64,000 nt of DNA, from assembly GCF_016735115.1 (NCBI RefSeq), contig NZ_JAERQJ010000008.1, positions 124,001 to 188,000 of the forward strand, read 5' to 3'. The notes under the pieces were generated by a model that had not been told where the DNA came from, made no database searches, and saw only the letters and a program-made list of their open reading frames with translations. Source of the DNA: Aquimarina mytili (GTDB lineage: Bacteria; Bacteroidota; Bacteroidia; Flavobacteriales; Flavobacteriaceae). Made by a program: the position numbers and the translations under genes. This document shows, piece after piece, positions 7,531 to 16,616 of the stretch (within the stretch, counting starts at the first letter, position 1; each line of letters opens with the position of its first letter).

Positions 7531-7586
7531 CAACAACTAAGCGTTCGTATGGTGCATAGCGCACATATATGAACGCTTAGTTGTTG
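7531..7586. repeat. Palindromic element 2 with perfect 16-bp arms
   Basis: CAACAACTAAGCGTTC (7531-7546) and its exact complement (7571-7586) enclose 24 bases that contain a smaller GTGC/GCAC hairpin and the CACATATAT motif also found in element 1. It starts 11 bases after the SnoaL-like stop codon. It could also terminate transcription, but no U-run follows. Confidence 0.65.
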
Positions 7587-7597
7587 CGTGTAGTGCT

Positions 7598-7963
7598 TTA
7601 TTCACTTATTATTTCATTTATATATGTCAATAACCAAATTGTAATTCCTACATCAGATTGATGAACATTGCACAAAATCGAATAGCAATCACAAACATAT
7701 TTTATCTCGTTTTTTGTAAAATCTTCCAACATTCCAAATTCAAAAAACCAATTGTGATTTCTAAACTCATTAACATAAGATGTAAGACAATTTACTTGTT
7801 CAGAAAATTTGTTAGGTTCTTCATTTATATACATTCCTAAGTAATACCCTTCATCTTTTTTCCCTTTTTTTAAATGAACATATAGAGGATTATCTTTTAA
7901 ATTTCTATAATCTAGTAAATTTTCACCTAAGAAACATTTACTATCATAATAATTCATTTCCAT
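7598..7963 (-). CDS. Hypothetical protein (121 residues)
   Basis: Starts MEMNYYDSKCF, with no signal peptide or membrane helix. It is rich in Tyr, Asn and Glu, with cysteines spaced as C-x-C and C near the C terminus (VCDCYSILCNVH). No family recognised. It converges on the Crp/SnoaL unit across palindrome 2 and has no obvious operon partner. Confidence 0.5.
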   Translation of the reverse strand: MEMNYYDSKCFLGENLLDYRNLKDNPLYVHLKKGKKDEGYYLGMYINEEPNKFSEQVNCLTSYVNEFRNHNWFFEFGMLEDFTKNEIKYVCDCYSILCNVHQSDVGITIWLLTYINEIISE

Positions 7964-8034
7964 CGTTTTATTGAACTTTTGATTTACTGTTACGCAAGGA
8001 AATGATTTCCGCGCTATCGGGCTGTTTAATGTTT

Positions 8035-8630
8035 TTAGTTGAATCTTCCTGTAGTCTTATCTTTTCTTATCGAATTCAACTTAATTGGATTTTGAGATGC
8101 TTCTAATCTGGCATCCAACTCTTTTACTTGTTTTTCAAAATATTTAAGTTTATTCTCTAGATGTATTATTCTTCTTTCGTTTTCAATATTGGTATTCTTT
8201 AACTTAAGGGATAATGCCATATATGCTATCAGTAATGATAGAACAGGAATAAATATTTGAACTCCTAATTTAATAGAATCCGTTATCCAATTTATGAAAA
8301 GAGAATAGTATTTTTTATTTGAATATGAAGCAACTCCTTTTTCTTCTATATAAAGTCCCTTAAAATCATAATCATAATAACCAATTTCCTTATTTTGATA
8401 TAGTTCAGAACTAATTTTCTCTAATTCAAAACGATTACATTTCAAGTTATTACAAATATCATCAAAAGAGACACCTATATACTCTTCTTCTCCATTTTCT
8501 AATTGAATATTAATATCTTTTTTTTCTTCAAACCTGTTATGATCATTTGAAGCTGCAATATTTCTTTATTCGCCATATTCAACTCTTTCGATAATGAATC
8601 CATTTGTTTGTGATAAAGCGAAATATTCAT
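8035..8630 (-). pseudogene. Frameshifted coiled-coil membrane protein gene
   Basis: The intact 3' frame (8035-8445 from its first ATG, 136 residues) extends upstream in frame to about 8560 without a start. A second frame starts at ATG 8628-8630 (MNISLYHKQMDSLSKELNMA) and runs into an A8 tract (T8 at 8518-8525 on the + strand), where adding one A would join the two (LKKKK then DINIQLENGEEEY). The joined product would have about 198 residues: an N-terminal coiled coil, a YIGVSFDDIC segment, one membrane helix (FIPVLSLLIAYMALSL) and a C-terminal coiled coil. It is either a recent frameshift, homopolymer slippage or a sequencing error. No known family. Confidence 0.6.
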
Positions 8631-8674
8631 ATTTATTTGTTTTAGTTCATCTAATTGTAATTTCCCTAAAACAA

Positions 8675-9901
8675 CTATGAATTGCTTGGATGTTGAACTA
8701 TGGATGATTTTTTATTTATGAAAACATAAGTAATTAAAGCAATACTTGTTACACTCATAATAATAATTCCAAGCTTTATAGAAAATAGTGGATTGTCATA
8801 TAAATCATCATTAAATATTCCAACTATGTAAGAGAAAAACCGGGTAGGAATAAATACAAGGCTGATAACAATTGCCAGGTATTTTGGGTTAGTATATTGA
8901 GTTAATATTGAATGTATTATTGGTGCAATATGAATCTCTGAAATACTTAAAAATAGTAATGAAACTAGATATAAAATAAGATGTTGTTCTGAAGGAGTTT
9001 CTGGAATGAAAAAGAGCAATCCATAGGAAATAGCACCCAATATAAAACCAATTGTCAGTTTGATAAACTGGGTATTATAAAAAAGAGACCAAACAATGAT
9101 TGCAATAATACTTATTGGAATAAGAAAAACTGAGTTTAAGGATGACCAAAGACTTTTTGAGATATTCAAAGTCGAAATTTCTCTAAACTTTATCTCTAAA
9201 TCAAAAAATCTCATACCAGATATTTCGTAAACCGCCCAAAACAATGCAACAAGAATAAATGCCGTTAACACTTCTATTATTTTTTGAGAAATATGAATAT
9301 CCTTTTCTATTATTTGCGTGTTATCGATTTCCTTTGAAGTTAGAAGAAGAATTATAGAAATCAACATTAGTAGTCCAGCTACTATAAATCCATAGTTCCA
9401 CCAAAGTTTTTCGCCAAAATATCCCATTAGAATAGTGCCGATAAAGGCTCCAATATTAATAGCTAGATAAAATATTATAAACCCAGAATCTAGGAGTTTA
9501 GTCTTGTTTAGGTAAAGTTTCCCAAAATGAGAAATCATATTAGGTGTATATAATCCCCCACCTAAAACAACAAGAACAATTCCAATATATAATCCTGTTG
9601 TTGAAGGTATGCAAAAACTAAAAGCCCCTATGGCCTGCAAAATACCACCTATAATTATTGATTTTTTATTGCCAATAACCAGGTCGCCAAGCAAAGCTCC
9701 TAGGATTTGTGAAAAAACAATTGAAGCTGTAAGCCAACCATAAATACTTAAAGCTTCTTCTGTAGGCATTTTTAAGCTTTCTCCAACCATATAAAGAACC
9801 AATAATGAACGTAATCCGTAATACGAAGCTCTCTCAAACAATCTTGACAATGCGTATATGAAAGTGTATTTATCATGAGCTTGATTTATTATTTTTTCCA
9901 T
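8675..9901 (-). CDS. POT/PTR-family (proton-dependent oligopeptide transporter-like) MFS protein
   Basis: A 408-residue protein with about 12 hydrophobic segments. The N-terminal helix carries LFERASYYGLRSLL (Glu23, Arg24, Tyr27-Tyr28-Gly29), the signature of the POT family of di/tripeptide symporters. In typical members the motif is ExxERFxYYG; here the first Glu is Arg20, so the proton-coupling pair is altered. The protein is shorter than bacterial DtpT (about 460-500). A helix repeat 'GGGLYTPNM' also fits. A YcxB-like gene lies 13 bases upstream on the same strand. Substrate uncertain. Confidence 0.75.
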   Translation of the reverse strand: MEKIINQAHDKYTFIYALSRLFERASYYGLRSLLVLYMVGESLKMPTEEALSIYGWLTASIVFSQILGALLGDLVIGNKKSIIIGGILQAIGAFSFCIPSTTGLYIGIVLVVLGGGLYTPNMISHFGKLYLNKTKLLDSGFIIFYLAINIGAFIGTILMGYFGEKLWWNYGFIVAGLLMLISIILLLTSKEIDNTQIIEKDIHISQKIIEVLTAFILVALFWAVYEISGMRFFDLEIKFREISTLNISKSLWSSLNSVFLIPISIIAIIVWSLFYNTQFIKLTIGFILGAISYGLLFFIPETPSEQHLILYLVSLLFLSISEIHIAPIIHSILTQYTNPKYLAIVISLVFIPTRFFSYIVGIFNDDLYDNPLFSIKLGIIIMSVTSIALITYVFINKKSSIVQHPSNS

Positions 9902-9914
9902 TTAATATTTTGTA

Positions 9915-10451
9915 TTACGAATTGATTTTTAAAGAAATTTTGTGTTTTACAAATTCTACGACTTCATTATATTTTTCTAATCCAATTTCTTTTTCTCCTA
10001 GAATATAGGATAAGTTAGTTCCTACGTCAAGGTCAAGAAAAAGATTGTCACTTATGATTCGATAACTTTTAAATGCACCCCATTTTATTTTAACCTCGTA
10101 TTTATAGTTCTTCATCCCAAAATGATCTTCATTAAAATTCCAAATAGCATTTTGGTTAGCCCTTTTTTCATTATCTATTTCAGATGCTACTAAATCAAAA
10201 TATTTCTTTTTGGACTTCTTGTAAGACAAATAGTAATTAAAAAAGTTAAATACATAATGAATTCCTATAGCGACACTTATAAACCCAAGATTGTCATTAC
10301 CATACAGCATTATTGAACCAATTATAATAAATGGAATTGCCCAAAAAAGTCTTTTCTTATTTCTTTCTAAATTTTCTCTCCAAGTTATTTTGAAATTCAA
10401 AGTTAATTGTTCTTTGAATATTTGCTCAATAAATGGTATTTCTAATTTCAT
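9915..10451 (-). CDS. YcxB-like membrane protein
   Basis: A 178-residue protein with two adjacent membrane helices at about 33-50 and 54-72. A cytosolic C-terminal beta-rich domain follows, with the YcxB-like pattern: W-x-F then F-x-x-x-Y at about 142, I-x-S/D-NLFLDL and YILGEKEIG...Y-x-E-V-V-x-F. Function of the family is unknown; they often accompany transporters. It is likely transcribed with the POT gene 13 bases downstream. Confidence 0.6.
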   Translation of the reverse strand: MKLEIPFIEQIFKEQLTLNFKITWRENLERNKKRLFWAIPFIIIGSIMLYGNDNLGFISVAIGIHYVFNFFNYYLSYKKSKKKYFDLVASEIDNEKRANQNAIWNFNEDHFGMKNYKYEVKIKWGAFKSYRIISDNLFLDLDVGTNLSYILGEKEIGLEKYNEVVEFVKHKISLKINS

Positions 10452-10637
10452 TTTGTATACCTCGTTAATTTTTTAGTCAATACTACTGTAAAAATTGTTT
10501 TTTTACTAGTAATGCTTCTATTTTTCGGACACAAAAATTTTCTTAATAAATGTTGTGTTTCCTAATTACATCCCTGATTTCGTACATTGGTTAATCCAAA
10601 TTTCTCCAATAAATTATGGTCAATAATGAATCTCATT

Positions 10638-10670
10638 TATATAAAAGAGAAAGAATTTCTCTTTTATATA
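10638..10670 (-). terminator. 15-bp perfect stem-loop
   Basis: TATATAAAAGAGAAA and its complement flank a 3-base loop. The stem is AT-rich. It may back up the upstream terminator or mark the promoter-side boundary of the YcxB/POT unit. Confidence 0.4.
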
Positions 10671-10765
10671 CTACTCATTGATTTTGAGAAACATAGTATT
10701 CTTCTAACCCATCGATTATTATGTGTTCTGATCAGTTCATTCTTTTATACTATCTTTAAAATTTA

Positions 10766-10797
10766 AAATTCCCCTATACCGAAGTATAGGAGAATTT
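10766..10797 (-). terminator. Intrinsic terminator with UUCG tetraloop (- strand)
   Basis: On the - strand the core is CCTATAC-TTCG-GTATAGG, a very stable C(UUCG)G tetraloop. It extends to 14 positions per arm with one mismatch, followed by AATTTTAAATTTT. It probably ends transcription of the HTH gene at 11046-11318. Confidence 0.55.
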
Positions 10798-11045
10798 CTG
10801 GGAATTGCAAAAAATCAGCTAATTGCCGAAAGAATAAGGGGTAATTTACACCTTATAATCCGCCTTTCTTCCTTGCCAAAGTCCTACCCATGCTCGGATA
10901 GAAAAGCGGATCTTCCCATAAGGTAGCTATGTCAAAAGCTATACTACGCTTTCAGTATTATACAGCAATATTAGAATATCCTAGTTTCATTTTTCGGGAC
11001 TGAGATTATTTTTTTGAAAAAAATCCACATATAATCCTGTTATAC

Positions 11046-11318
11046 TCATGCCTTTCGTATCAACATTTCATTGGCAGGTAATTCTCTTGTAAAAAAACCA
11101 ATGGTAAACCCTACTGCCTGTTCATATACAAAACTTTGGATGCTAAAATCGTATTCTATAGGTGCATCTAATTGTTTCATCACTTTGATAATACGATACA
11201 GCTTGGTTTTTGAGATGCCCAATCTGTAGGCTAATTCATCTGGAGATCCTGTAGCCTGCATTCTAATTAATCGATCGATTCGCTCAATAAGCTTAATTTG
11301 TTTAATGATAACATTCAT
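11046..11318 (-). CDS. Small helix-turn-helix DNA-binding protein
   Basis: A 90-residue protein. Residues about 8-50 form a DeoR/HTH_11-like winged-helix core (LIERIDRLIRMQATGSPDELAYRLGISKTKLYRII, shown here in part), then VMKQLDAPIEYD, the typical linker of that fold. A short tail with FVYEQAVGFTIGFF follows. Proteins of this size and type recur in flavobacteria, often next to small peptide genes; I found no such peptide here. It stands alone between the YcxB unit and the sigma/anti-sigma pair. Confidence 0.65.
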   Translation of the reverse strand: MNVIIKQIKLIERIDRLIRMQATGSPDELAYRLGISKTKLYRIIKVMKQLDAPIEYDFSIQSFVYEQAVGFTIGFFTRELPANEMLIRKA

Positions 11319-11588
11319 AGTTCTTTCCTTTACTTAATACTTCTATTCATCAATAATTACTTGTGGGGTACATAAGTGTATGTCAGGAAAAAAATAGTTG
11401 TTACTTCGATTGATGCTTTTTTTTGAAAAAGAATGTATAACTGTGGTTCCATATCAAAACCAAGTTAAATTAAATAGCCAGTAGTGAGGTATTATAAAAT
11501 TTTGAAAATATCGTGTAATTCCAATTAGAATATGGAAGCTCTAATTTGTAAAAAAATGAGCAAGTGTTCGTATTACCTATACAAAACC

Positions 11589-12329
11589 TTACTCTTTTAA
11601 TGCTCTAAGAAGTCGTGCCGCATTATCTTTATACACGCCATTATACTGAATGATTTCTTCGAGGATTTGTGTTGTTTTTTTGGTGTTTTTTAATTTCAAA
11701 TATGCCAAAGACAGATACCATCTAGAAGCTTCGTAGTATCTACTATTTGCTGAAATATTTTCGAATTGAAGAACTGCTTTTTGTTCTTGATTAGTATTCA
11801 AATAACTCACCCCCAGGTATACTTCCAGTTCTTTTTGATCAACAAGATTAGTGTTTTTTTCGAGTGCAGTAACTACACTATCGTACGCCCCTTTGTTATA
11901 ATCATCCATAATATTTTGCAAAGCGGTATTTATCTCTCCACGAGTATTATCCTCAGCCGGAAAAGGAGTATAATGCGCTACGTATAAATCTCTTAGCTCA
12001 TCTGTAGTATCCAAAGTATTCCACACCAAGGTGCCTACACCTAAGAGCACAACAATAGTGGCAGCAATTCTTAAAGGCGAAGAAAATATACTTCTTGCAA
12101 AAGACGATTCCTCTTTTTTGACCTCTTTGCTTACTTTTATCAATTTTTCTTTAACCTCTATGGCCTCTTGATCATTAAGGATGTCGTGTAATGCCTTATG
12201 CGTTTCTATTTCTTTTTGTAGCTCTGGAGTATTTGCAACTTCTCTCTCAAAATCGATTAGCTCTTCAGGAGATAATTGATTAGTAAGATACCTTTCTATT
12301 TTTTCAAATATTTCTGGTGTTCTTTCCAT
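11589..12329 (-). CDS. Anti-sigma-factor-like membrane protein with TPR region
   Basis: A 246-residue protein. The N-terminal ~80 residues are a cytosolic alpha-helical segment of anti-sigma type (YLTNQLSPEELIDFEREVANTPEL). One membrane helix spans about 86-103 (RIAATIVVLLGVGTLVW). The periplasmic part (about 130-246) has TPR-like helices (YNKGAYDSVVTALEK, LEVYLGVSYLNTNQEQKAV, ASRWYLSLAYLKLKNT). It starts five bases after the sigma-factor stop. It probably holds the ECF sigma factor at the membrane; no zinc-binding HxxxCxxC is visible. The divergent TPR-CHAT gene is the likely target or partner. Confidence 0.75.
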   Translation of the reverse strand: MERTPEIFEKIERYLTNQLSPEELIDFEREVANTPELQKEIETHKALHDILNDQEAIEVKEKLIKVSKEVKKEESSFARSIFSSPLRIAATIVVLLGVGTLVWNTLDTTDELRDLYVAHYTPFPAEDNTRGEINTALQNIMDDYNKGAYDSVVTALEKNTNLVDQKELEVYLGVSYLNTNQEQKAVLQFENISANSRYYEASRWYLSLAYLKLKNTKKTTQILEEIIQYNGVYKDNAARLLRALKE

Positions 12330-12334
12330 AAGCC

Positions 12335-12916
12335 CTATTTATTTTCAGAGGTTGCTTTTAACTCCTGATATATTGGATCCTGTTCGATCATTTCGATCAG
12401 GTGTTTTTTACATTCAAACTTCTTTTTTCGGGTATACCCTTCGGCATATCCTGTGATCTCTGAGATCTGCTTCATGCTTTTGCCCTCAAAAAGCAATTGC
12501 AACACCTGGCGACATGCATCGCTAAGATGAACAAAGTGTTTGCGATACACATGCTCACGTTCTTTATCTTCTATTTCTTGTACGATAGAAGCTTCAATTA
12601 TTTCGGTATCCTCAGGGATTTCTTCTGTAACCACTAGTTTTCTGTTTTTGCGCAACCGATTTCTCCAAATATTCTTAGACACCCCATAAAAATAGGTTGA
12701 TAACGGTGATCGAAGCTCTAAAGAACCTGTTTTTAATTTTTGATATATAAACACAAACGCATCCTGAAAAACATCTTCGACATCATCCTCATTACCCGAA
12801 TTTTTTAGGATATACTGTCGTATATACTTGCGATTTTTTTTATAAAACGCTTTAAACACAGCCTCATCGCCGGCAACAATACCTTCTATAATGTTTTGAT
12901 CATCGATGTTACTCAT
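12335..12916 (-). CDS. ECF-type RNA polymerase sigma-70 factor
   Basis: A 193-residue protein. Sigma region 2 is at about 25-95 (DVEDVFQDAFVFIYQKL and LSTYFYGVSKNIWRNRLRK), and region 4 at about 130-175 (CRQVLQLLFEGKSMKQISEI followed by an HTH with YAEGYTRKKKFECKKHL). The length is normal for Bacteroidetes ECF factors. It is the first gene of a two-gene unit with the anti-sigma-like protein, and divergent from the TPR-CHAT gene 135 bases away. Confidence 0.9.
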   Translation of the reverse strand: MSNIDDQNIIEGIVAGDEAVFKAFYKKNRKYIRQYILKNSGNEDDVEDVFQDAFVFIYQKLKTGSLELRSPLSTYFYGVSKNIWRNRLRKNRKLVVTEEIPEDTEIIEASIVQEIEDKEREHVYRKHFVHLSDACRQVLQLLFEGKSMKQISEITGYAEGYTRKKKFECKKHLIEMIEQDPIYQELKATSENK

Positions 12917-13051
12917 AAGTGTATGTAGGCTCTTAAAAGATTGTTACCTTGTAAAGTGTTAATATCACCATAAAAGTAACATTTTTAGTTTCTTTGCTAT
13001 ACACTATAAAGGAGAATTGTTACAAAATGTCTCTATAATACTACATAACCT

Positions 13052-16000
13052 ATGAACACAAAAAAAACGATATCACTGTTAGCTCTTATTTTTATTGGGG
13101 TTTTTATCAATTCATCTCATGCCCAAGTAGTAACGGATACATTATTGGCTTCTCAATATTTTAAGAAAGGGGATTCTTTACTCATTGAAGGAAAGTATAA
13201 AAGTTCTATTGAATCCTTTGAAAAAGCATTACCCATTTATGAAAAGGCTACAGCTTGGGAAAAAGTGGCAAGTTGTTATAATAAGATTTCTTATGCTTAC
13301 AGAAAAAAAGGTGATAATCTTGAGAAAGTATTTGAGAATGCTAATGAAGCCCTGAAAATCTCCAAGCGATATTTACCAAAAAACGATAACGAAAAAGCTT
13401 GTGCTTATGATAATACCGGTTACTATCATCAGGACAAGTATGATTTTGATACTGCTTTGAATTATTTTGAAAAGGCGTTGAGTCTTCGAAGTAAGATTTT
13501 CCCCGAAAACCATCAAAATATTGCATTATCCCTTGAAAACATTGGGTTCTTAAAATATGACCAAGGAAATTATATCGAGAGTTTAGAGTATCATCGAAAG
13601 GCATTACTAATAAGAAAACAAGTTCATGGAGAGTATCATTCCAGCACTTCTAAGTCTTATCATCAAATAGGTATTGCCTATTCAAGACTTGGAAAATATA
13701 AAAAGGCAATAGAACAATACGAAAAAGCTATTGAAATAGGACTGAAAGTTTATGGAGAGTATCATTCGAAGATCTCCTCTATATATGAAGATCTAGGTTA
13801 TGCGCACATGTACGGATCTGAATATAGAGAAGCAGAAACTTATTTGAAAAAAGCATTGATAATTGGAGTTAAAATTGATGGAGAAAACAAAGCGTATGTA
13901 GCAGGTATATATTATACGCTAGCCGATTTATACAGAAGGCTTGGAAAACTTGAACTTTCGATTATTAATTTTGAAAAAGCATTAATTATATACACAAAGA
14001 CTCTTGGTGAAACGGCTATCAATGTATCAAATACATATTATAGTACAGGTCTTGTTTTTGAGCATAAAGGTCACTATGAAAAAGCATTTGAGTATTATAA
14101 AAAGGCATTAACAATATTTCTAGAAAAGAAAAGCACACATCCTACGGTAAGTATTATATATAGTGGGATTGGGAATACACTTCTTGGAAAGGGTGCCTAT
14201 CAGAAAGCCCTTCAATATTTCAATGAAGGTTTGGACGTTGCTCTACAATCAGTTGGCGAACGCCATGTTATTACTGGAGTTATTAATTATAACATAGCCT
14301 TGGCATATAAAGAATTAAAAGACTACGATAAAGCGCTTTCATATAACAAAAAGTCTTTGGGTATCAAACTAAGTAATTATGGAGATAATCATCCAAGAAT
14401 TGCACTCTCTTATAATCAAATAGGAGATATATCTAGGGCCAGAAAACAATATAATGAAGCTTTACAGTTTTATAAAAATGCGTTAAAAATATATTCGATT
14501 AAGTTTGATGACGCCCATTTTGAAGTTGCGGAATCTTTAGAGAAGATTGGTGCTTTAAAACAAGAAATGGGGTTATATGATGAAGCATTAGATTACTTTA
14601 AAAAATCATTGGAGATTCGAAAAAAAGTATTTTCTGAAAATAGCTCATTTGTTGCGCAATCCTATATTAATATTGCAGAAATATTTCTAATACAAAAAGA
14701 CTATCAAAAAGCACTAGTCCAATATGAAAAGGCTCTTAAAGCCAATATTTTTCTTAACACAAAAGATCAATATTTTGATAAAAAGATATTTCTTACTACC
14801 CTTCAAGGCCAAGCCAATACCCATAAAAAATTATATCAGCAAAGTAAAAGTATAACTGATTTTAATAAGGCAATTGCGATCTACCAAAAAGCAGATACCT
14901 TAATTAACACCATCCGGCAAAGCTTTACTAACTATCAAGATAAAGTAAGCTTTGCCAAACAGGCTAAAGAAGTATATCAAGGAGCAATTGAAGCACAATT
15001 GTTATTATATGAAATAGAAAATAATCAGAAAACTCTTACAAAAGCCTTTTACTATACCGAGAGAAGCAAAGCCAATACCTTAAAAGAACTTTTAAACGAT
15101 GCTAATGCCAAAAACTTTACAGGCTTGCCTACCGATCTTGTGGCCTTAGAAAAAGATCTAAGAATCAATAAAGCCTTTTATCAATCTAAGCTTACCCAGG
15201 AACATTCAGAAAAAGATGGGGATTCATCAAAAATCACCCGATACGAAAACAAACTCTTTGAGATTAATCGTAGGCAAGATTCATTAACCGAGGTGTTAGA
15301 AAAAAACTATCCTAAATACTATCAGTTAAAGCACAAAAATGATGTAGTTTCGGTTGGTGAGCTCCAACAACAACTTAATGAGCAGACCACAGTTGTAGAG
15401 TTTTTTACATCCGATAGCATTACCTATGCCTTTACCATTACTAAAAACAAGATTGCCGTAGAAGAGCTAACAACTACTGATCTTACTAAAAAAATAGAAA
15501 CTTTTAGAGAAGCTATCACCTCAAAACATGTAGGCGATTTTAAAACATCGGCGCATCAATTGTATCAAGAACTAATCGCTCCCATTGTGGATCACTTTGT
15601 GGGAGATGAGTTAATTATCATTCCCGATGGTCCACTTTGGCATCTTAATTTTGAGTTACTACTTACTCAACAAGAAGAGGCAAATAATCCTGTAGATTTT
15701 TCATATTTGCTTCATAACTATGCTATAAGTTATGCCAACGCTGCAAATATCTTGTTTTCTGGTAGTCAAGACACGCCAACATCTAAAAAACAAGAAGAAT
15801 GTTTGGCTTTTTCGTTTACCGATAGTACTAACATTGTAGATGCCACATCGATGAGTTTAGCTACCCTTAGAGATGCAGGTGATGATCTACCAGGAACGCG
15901 TAAAGAGATCAAAGCCATTGCCGAGATTATCGATGGTCAATATTATTTTGGATCAGAGGCCATAGAGGCTAACTTTAAGAAAAATGCCAATCAATACAAC

Positions 16001-16546
16001 ATCCTTCACCTGGCATTGCATGGTGAGGTAGATAACGAACGACCAGAGAATTCTAAACTCTATTTTACCAAAACCAAAGATACTATAGAAGATAATCTGC
16101 TCTATGGTCATGAGCTCTTTGCTTTGGATATTCCTGCAGAGCTTACGGTATTGAGCGCCTGTAATACAGGATCTGGTAAAATCGCCAAAGGAGAAGGGAT
16201 CATGAGTTTAGGTACTGCCTTTCAATATGCAGGGACCAAAAGTTTACTCTTAACCAGTTGGGAGGTATCTGATCAAACCACTCCAGCGTTGATGAAATAC
16301 TTTTATACCAACCTAAAACAAGGGATGAGTAAATCCAAAGCGTTGCAACAAGCCAAATTAGACTATCTAAAAACCGCAGATATCAATAGAACCCATCCTT
16401 TTTACTGGGGTGGATTTTATTTGGTTGGAGATACCGCTCCGATACCCTTTAGTGATCATACCTGGTGGTATTGGGTAATAGGGCTTCTAGGAGTTTTGCT
16501 TCTGTGGGTATTTTGGTATAGAAAGAGAAGAAAACATAATTCATAA
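13052..16546 (+). CDS. Exported TPR-CHAT domain protein (caspase-like peptidase)
   Basis: A 1164-residue protein. Signal peptide at 1-25 (LIFIGVFINSSHAQ). About a dozen 42-residue TPR repeats of the kinesin-light-chain type fill about 35-590 (recurring Y-x-x-A-x-x-x-Y-x-K-A-L-x-I and H-x-x-x-A). A helical linker leads to a CHAT domain at about 840-1130. The caspase-like His-Cys dyad is His990 in LALHGE and Cys1037 in SACNTGSG, followed by KGEGIMSLGTAFQYAG and FYWGGF. A membrane helix at about 1137-1155 (WWYWVIGLLGVLLLWVFW) ends in a short basic tail. Signal plus C-terminal anchor place the peptidase outside the cytoplasm. Probably controlled by the divergent ECF/anti-sigma pair. Confidence 0.9.
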   Translation: MNTKKTISLLALIFIGVFINSSHAQVVTDTLLASQYFKKGDSLLIEGKYKSSIESFEKALPIYEKATAWEKVASCYNKISYAYRKKGDNLEKVFENANEALKISKRYLPKNDNEKACAYDNTGYYHQDKYDFDTALNYFEKALSLRSKIFPENHQNIALSLENIGFLKYDQGNYIESLEYHRKALLIRKQVHGEYHSSTSKSYHQIGIAYSRLGKYKKAIEQYEKAIEIGLKVYGEYHSKISSIYEDLGYAHMYGSEYREAETYLKKALIIGVKIDGENKAYVAGIYYTLADLYRRLGKLELSIINFEKALIIYTKTLGETAINVSNTYYSTGLVFEHKGHYEKAFEYYKKALTIFLEKKSTHPTVSIIYSGIGNTLLGKGAYQKALQYFNEGLDVALQSVGERHVITGVINYNIALAYKELKDYDKALSYNKKSLGIKLSNYGDNHPRIALSYNQIGDISRARKQYNEALQFYKNALKIYSIKFDDAHFEVAESLEKIGALKQEMGLYDEALDYFKKSLEIRKKVFSENSSFVAQSYINIAEIFLIQKDYQKALVQYEKALKANIFLNTKDQYFDKKIFLTTLQGQANTHKKLYQQSKSITDFNKAIAIYQKADTLINTIRQSFTNYQDKVSFAKQAKEVYQGAIEAQLLLYEIENNQKTLTKAFYYTERSKANTLKELLNDANAKNFTGLPTDLVALEKDLRINKAFYQSKLTQEHSEKDGDSSKITRYENKLFEINRRQDSLTEVLEKNYPKYYQLKHKNDVVSVGELQQQLNEQTTVVEFFTSDSITYAFTITKNKIAVEELTTTDLTKKIETFREAITSKHVGDFKTSAHQLYQELIAPIVDHFVGDELIIIPDGPLWHLNFELLLTQQEEANNPVDFSYLLHNYAISYANAANILFSGSQDTPTSKKQEECLAFSFTDSTNIVDATSMSLATLRDAGDDLPGTRKEIKAIAEIIDGQYYFGSEAIEANFKKNANQYNILHLALHGEVDNERPENSKLYFTKTKDTIEDNLLYGHELFALDIPAELTVLSACNTGSGKIAKGEGIMSLGTAFQYAGTKSLLLTSWEVSDQTTPALMKYFYTNLKQGMSKSKALQQAKLDYLKTADINRTHPFYWGGFYLVGDTAPIPFSDHTWWYWVIGLLGVLLLWVFWYRKRRKHNS

Positions 16547-16556
16547 TATTTATAGT

Positions 16557-16580
16557 TTCCTCTCCCTCTGGGAGAAGGAA
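16557..16580 (+). terminator. Imperfect GC-rich stem-loop after the CHAT gene
   Basis: TTCCTCTCCC pairs with GGGAGAAGGAA around a TCT loop, with one bulge. It lies between convergent genes 11 bases after the CHAT stop. No clear U-run. Confidence 0.4.
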
Positions 16581-16616
16581 CTATCAATATATATTAAACC
16601 TTAATGTTGCACCAAA

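Larger units (their letters stand above)
10452..11045. other. 594-base intergenic region with two hairpins
   Basis: No coding frame longer than about a dozen codons starts with ATG. The two strong stem-loops (10638-10670 and 10766-10797) are listed separately. The rest shows stops in all frames and nothing I recognise. Confidence 0.5.

Noticed and set aside
5745..7586. Canonical integron attC sites
   Set aside because: The arms do not fit the RYYYAAC / GTTRRRY core sites and no integron integrase is in the window. They are reported as unclassified palindromic elements instead.
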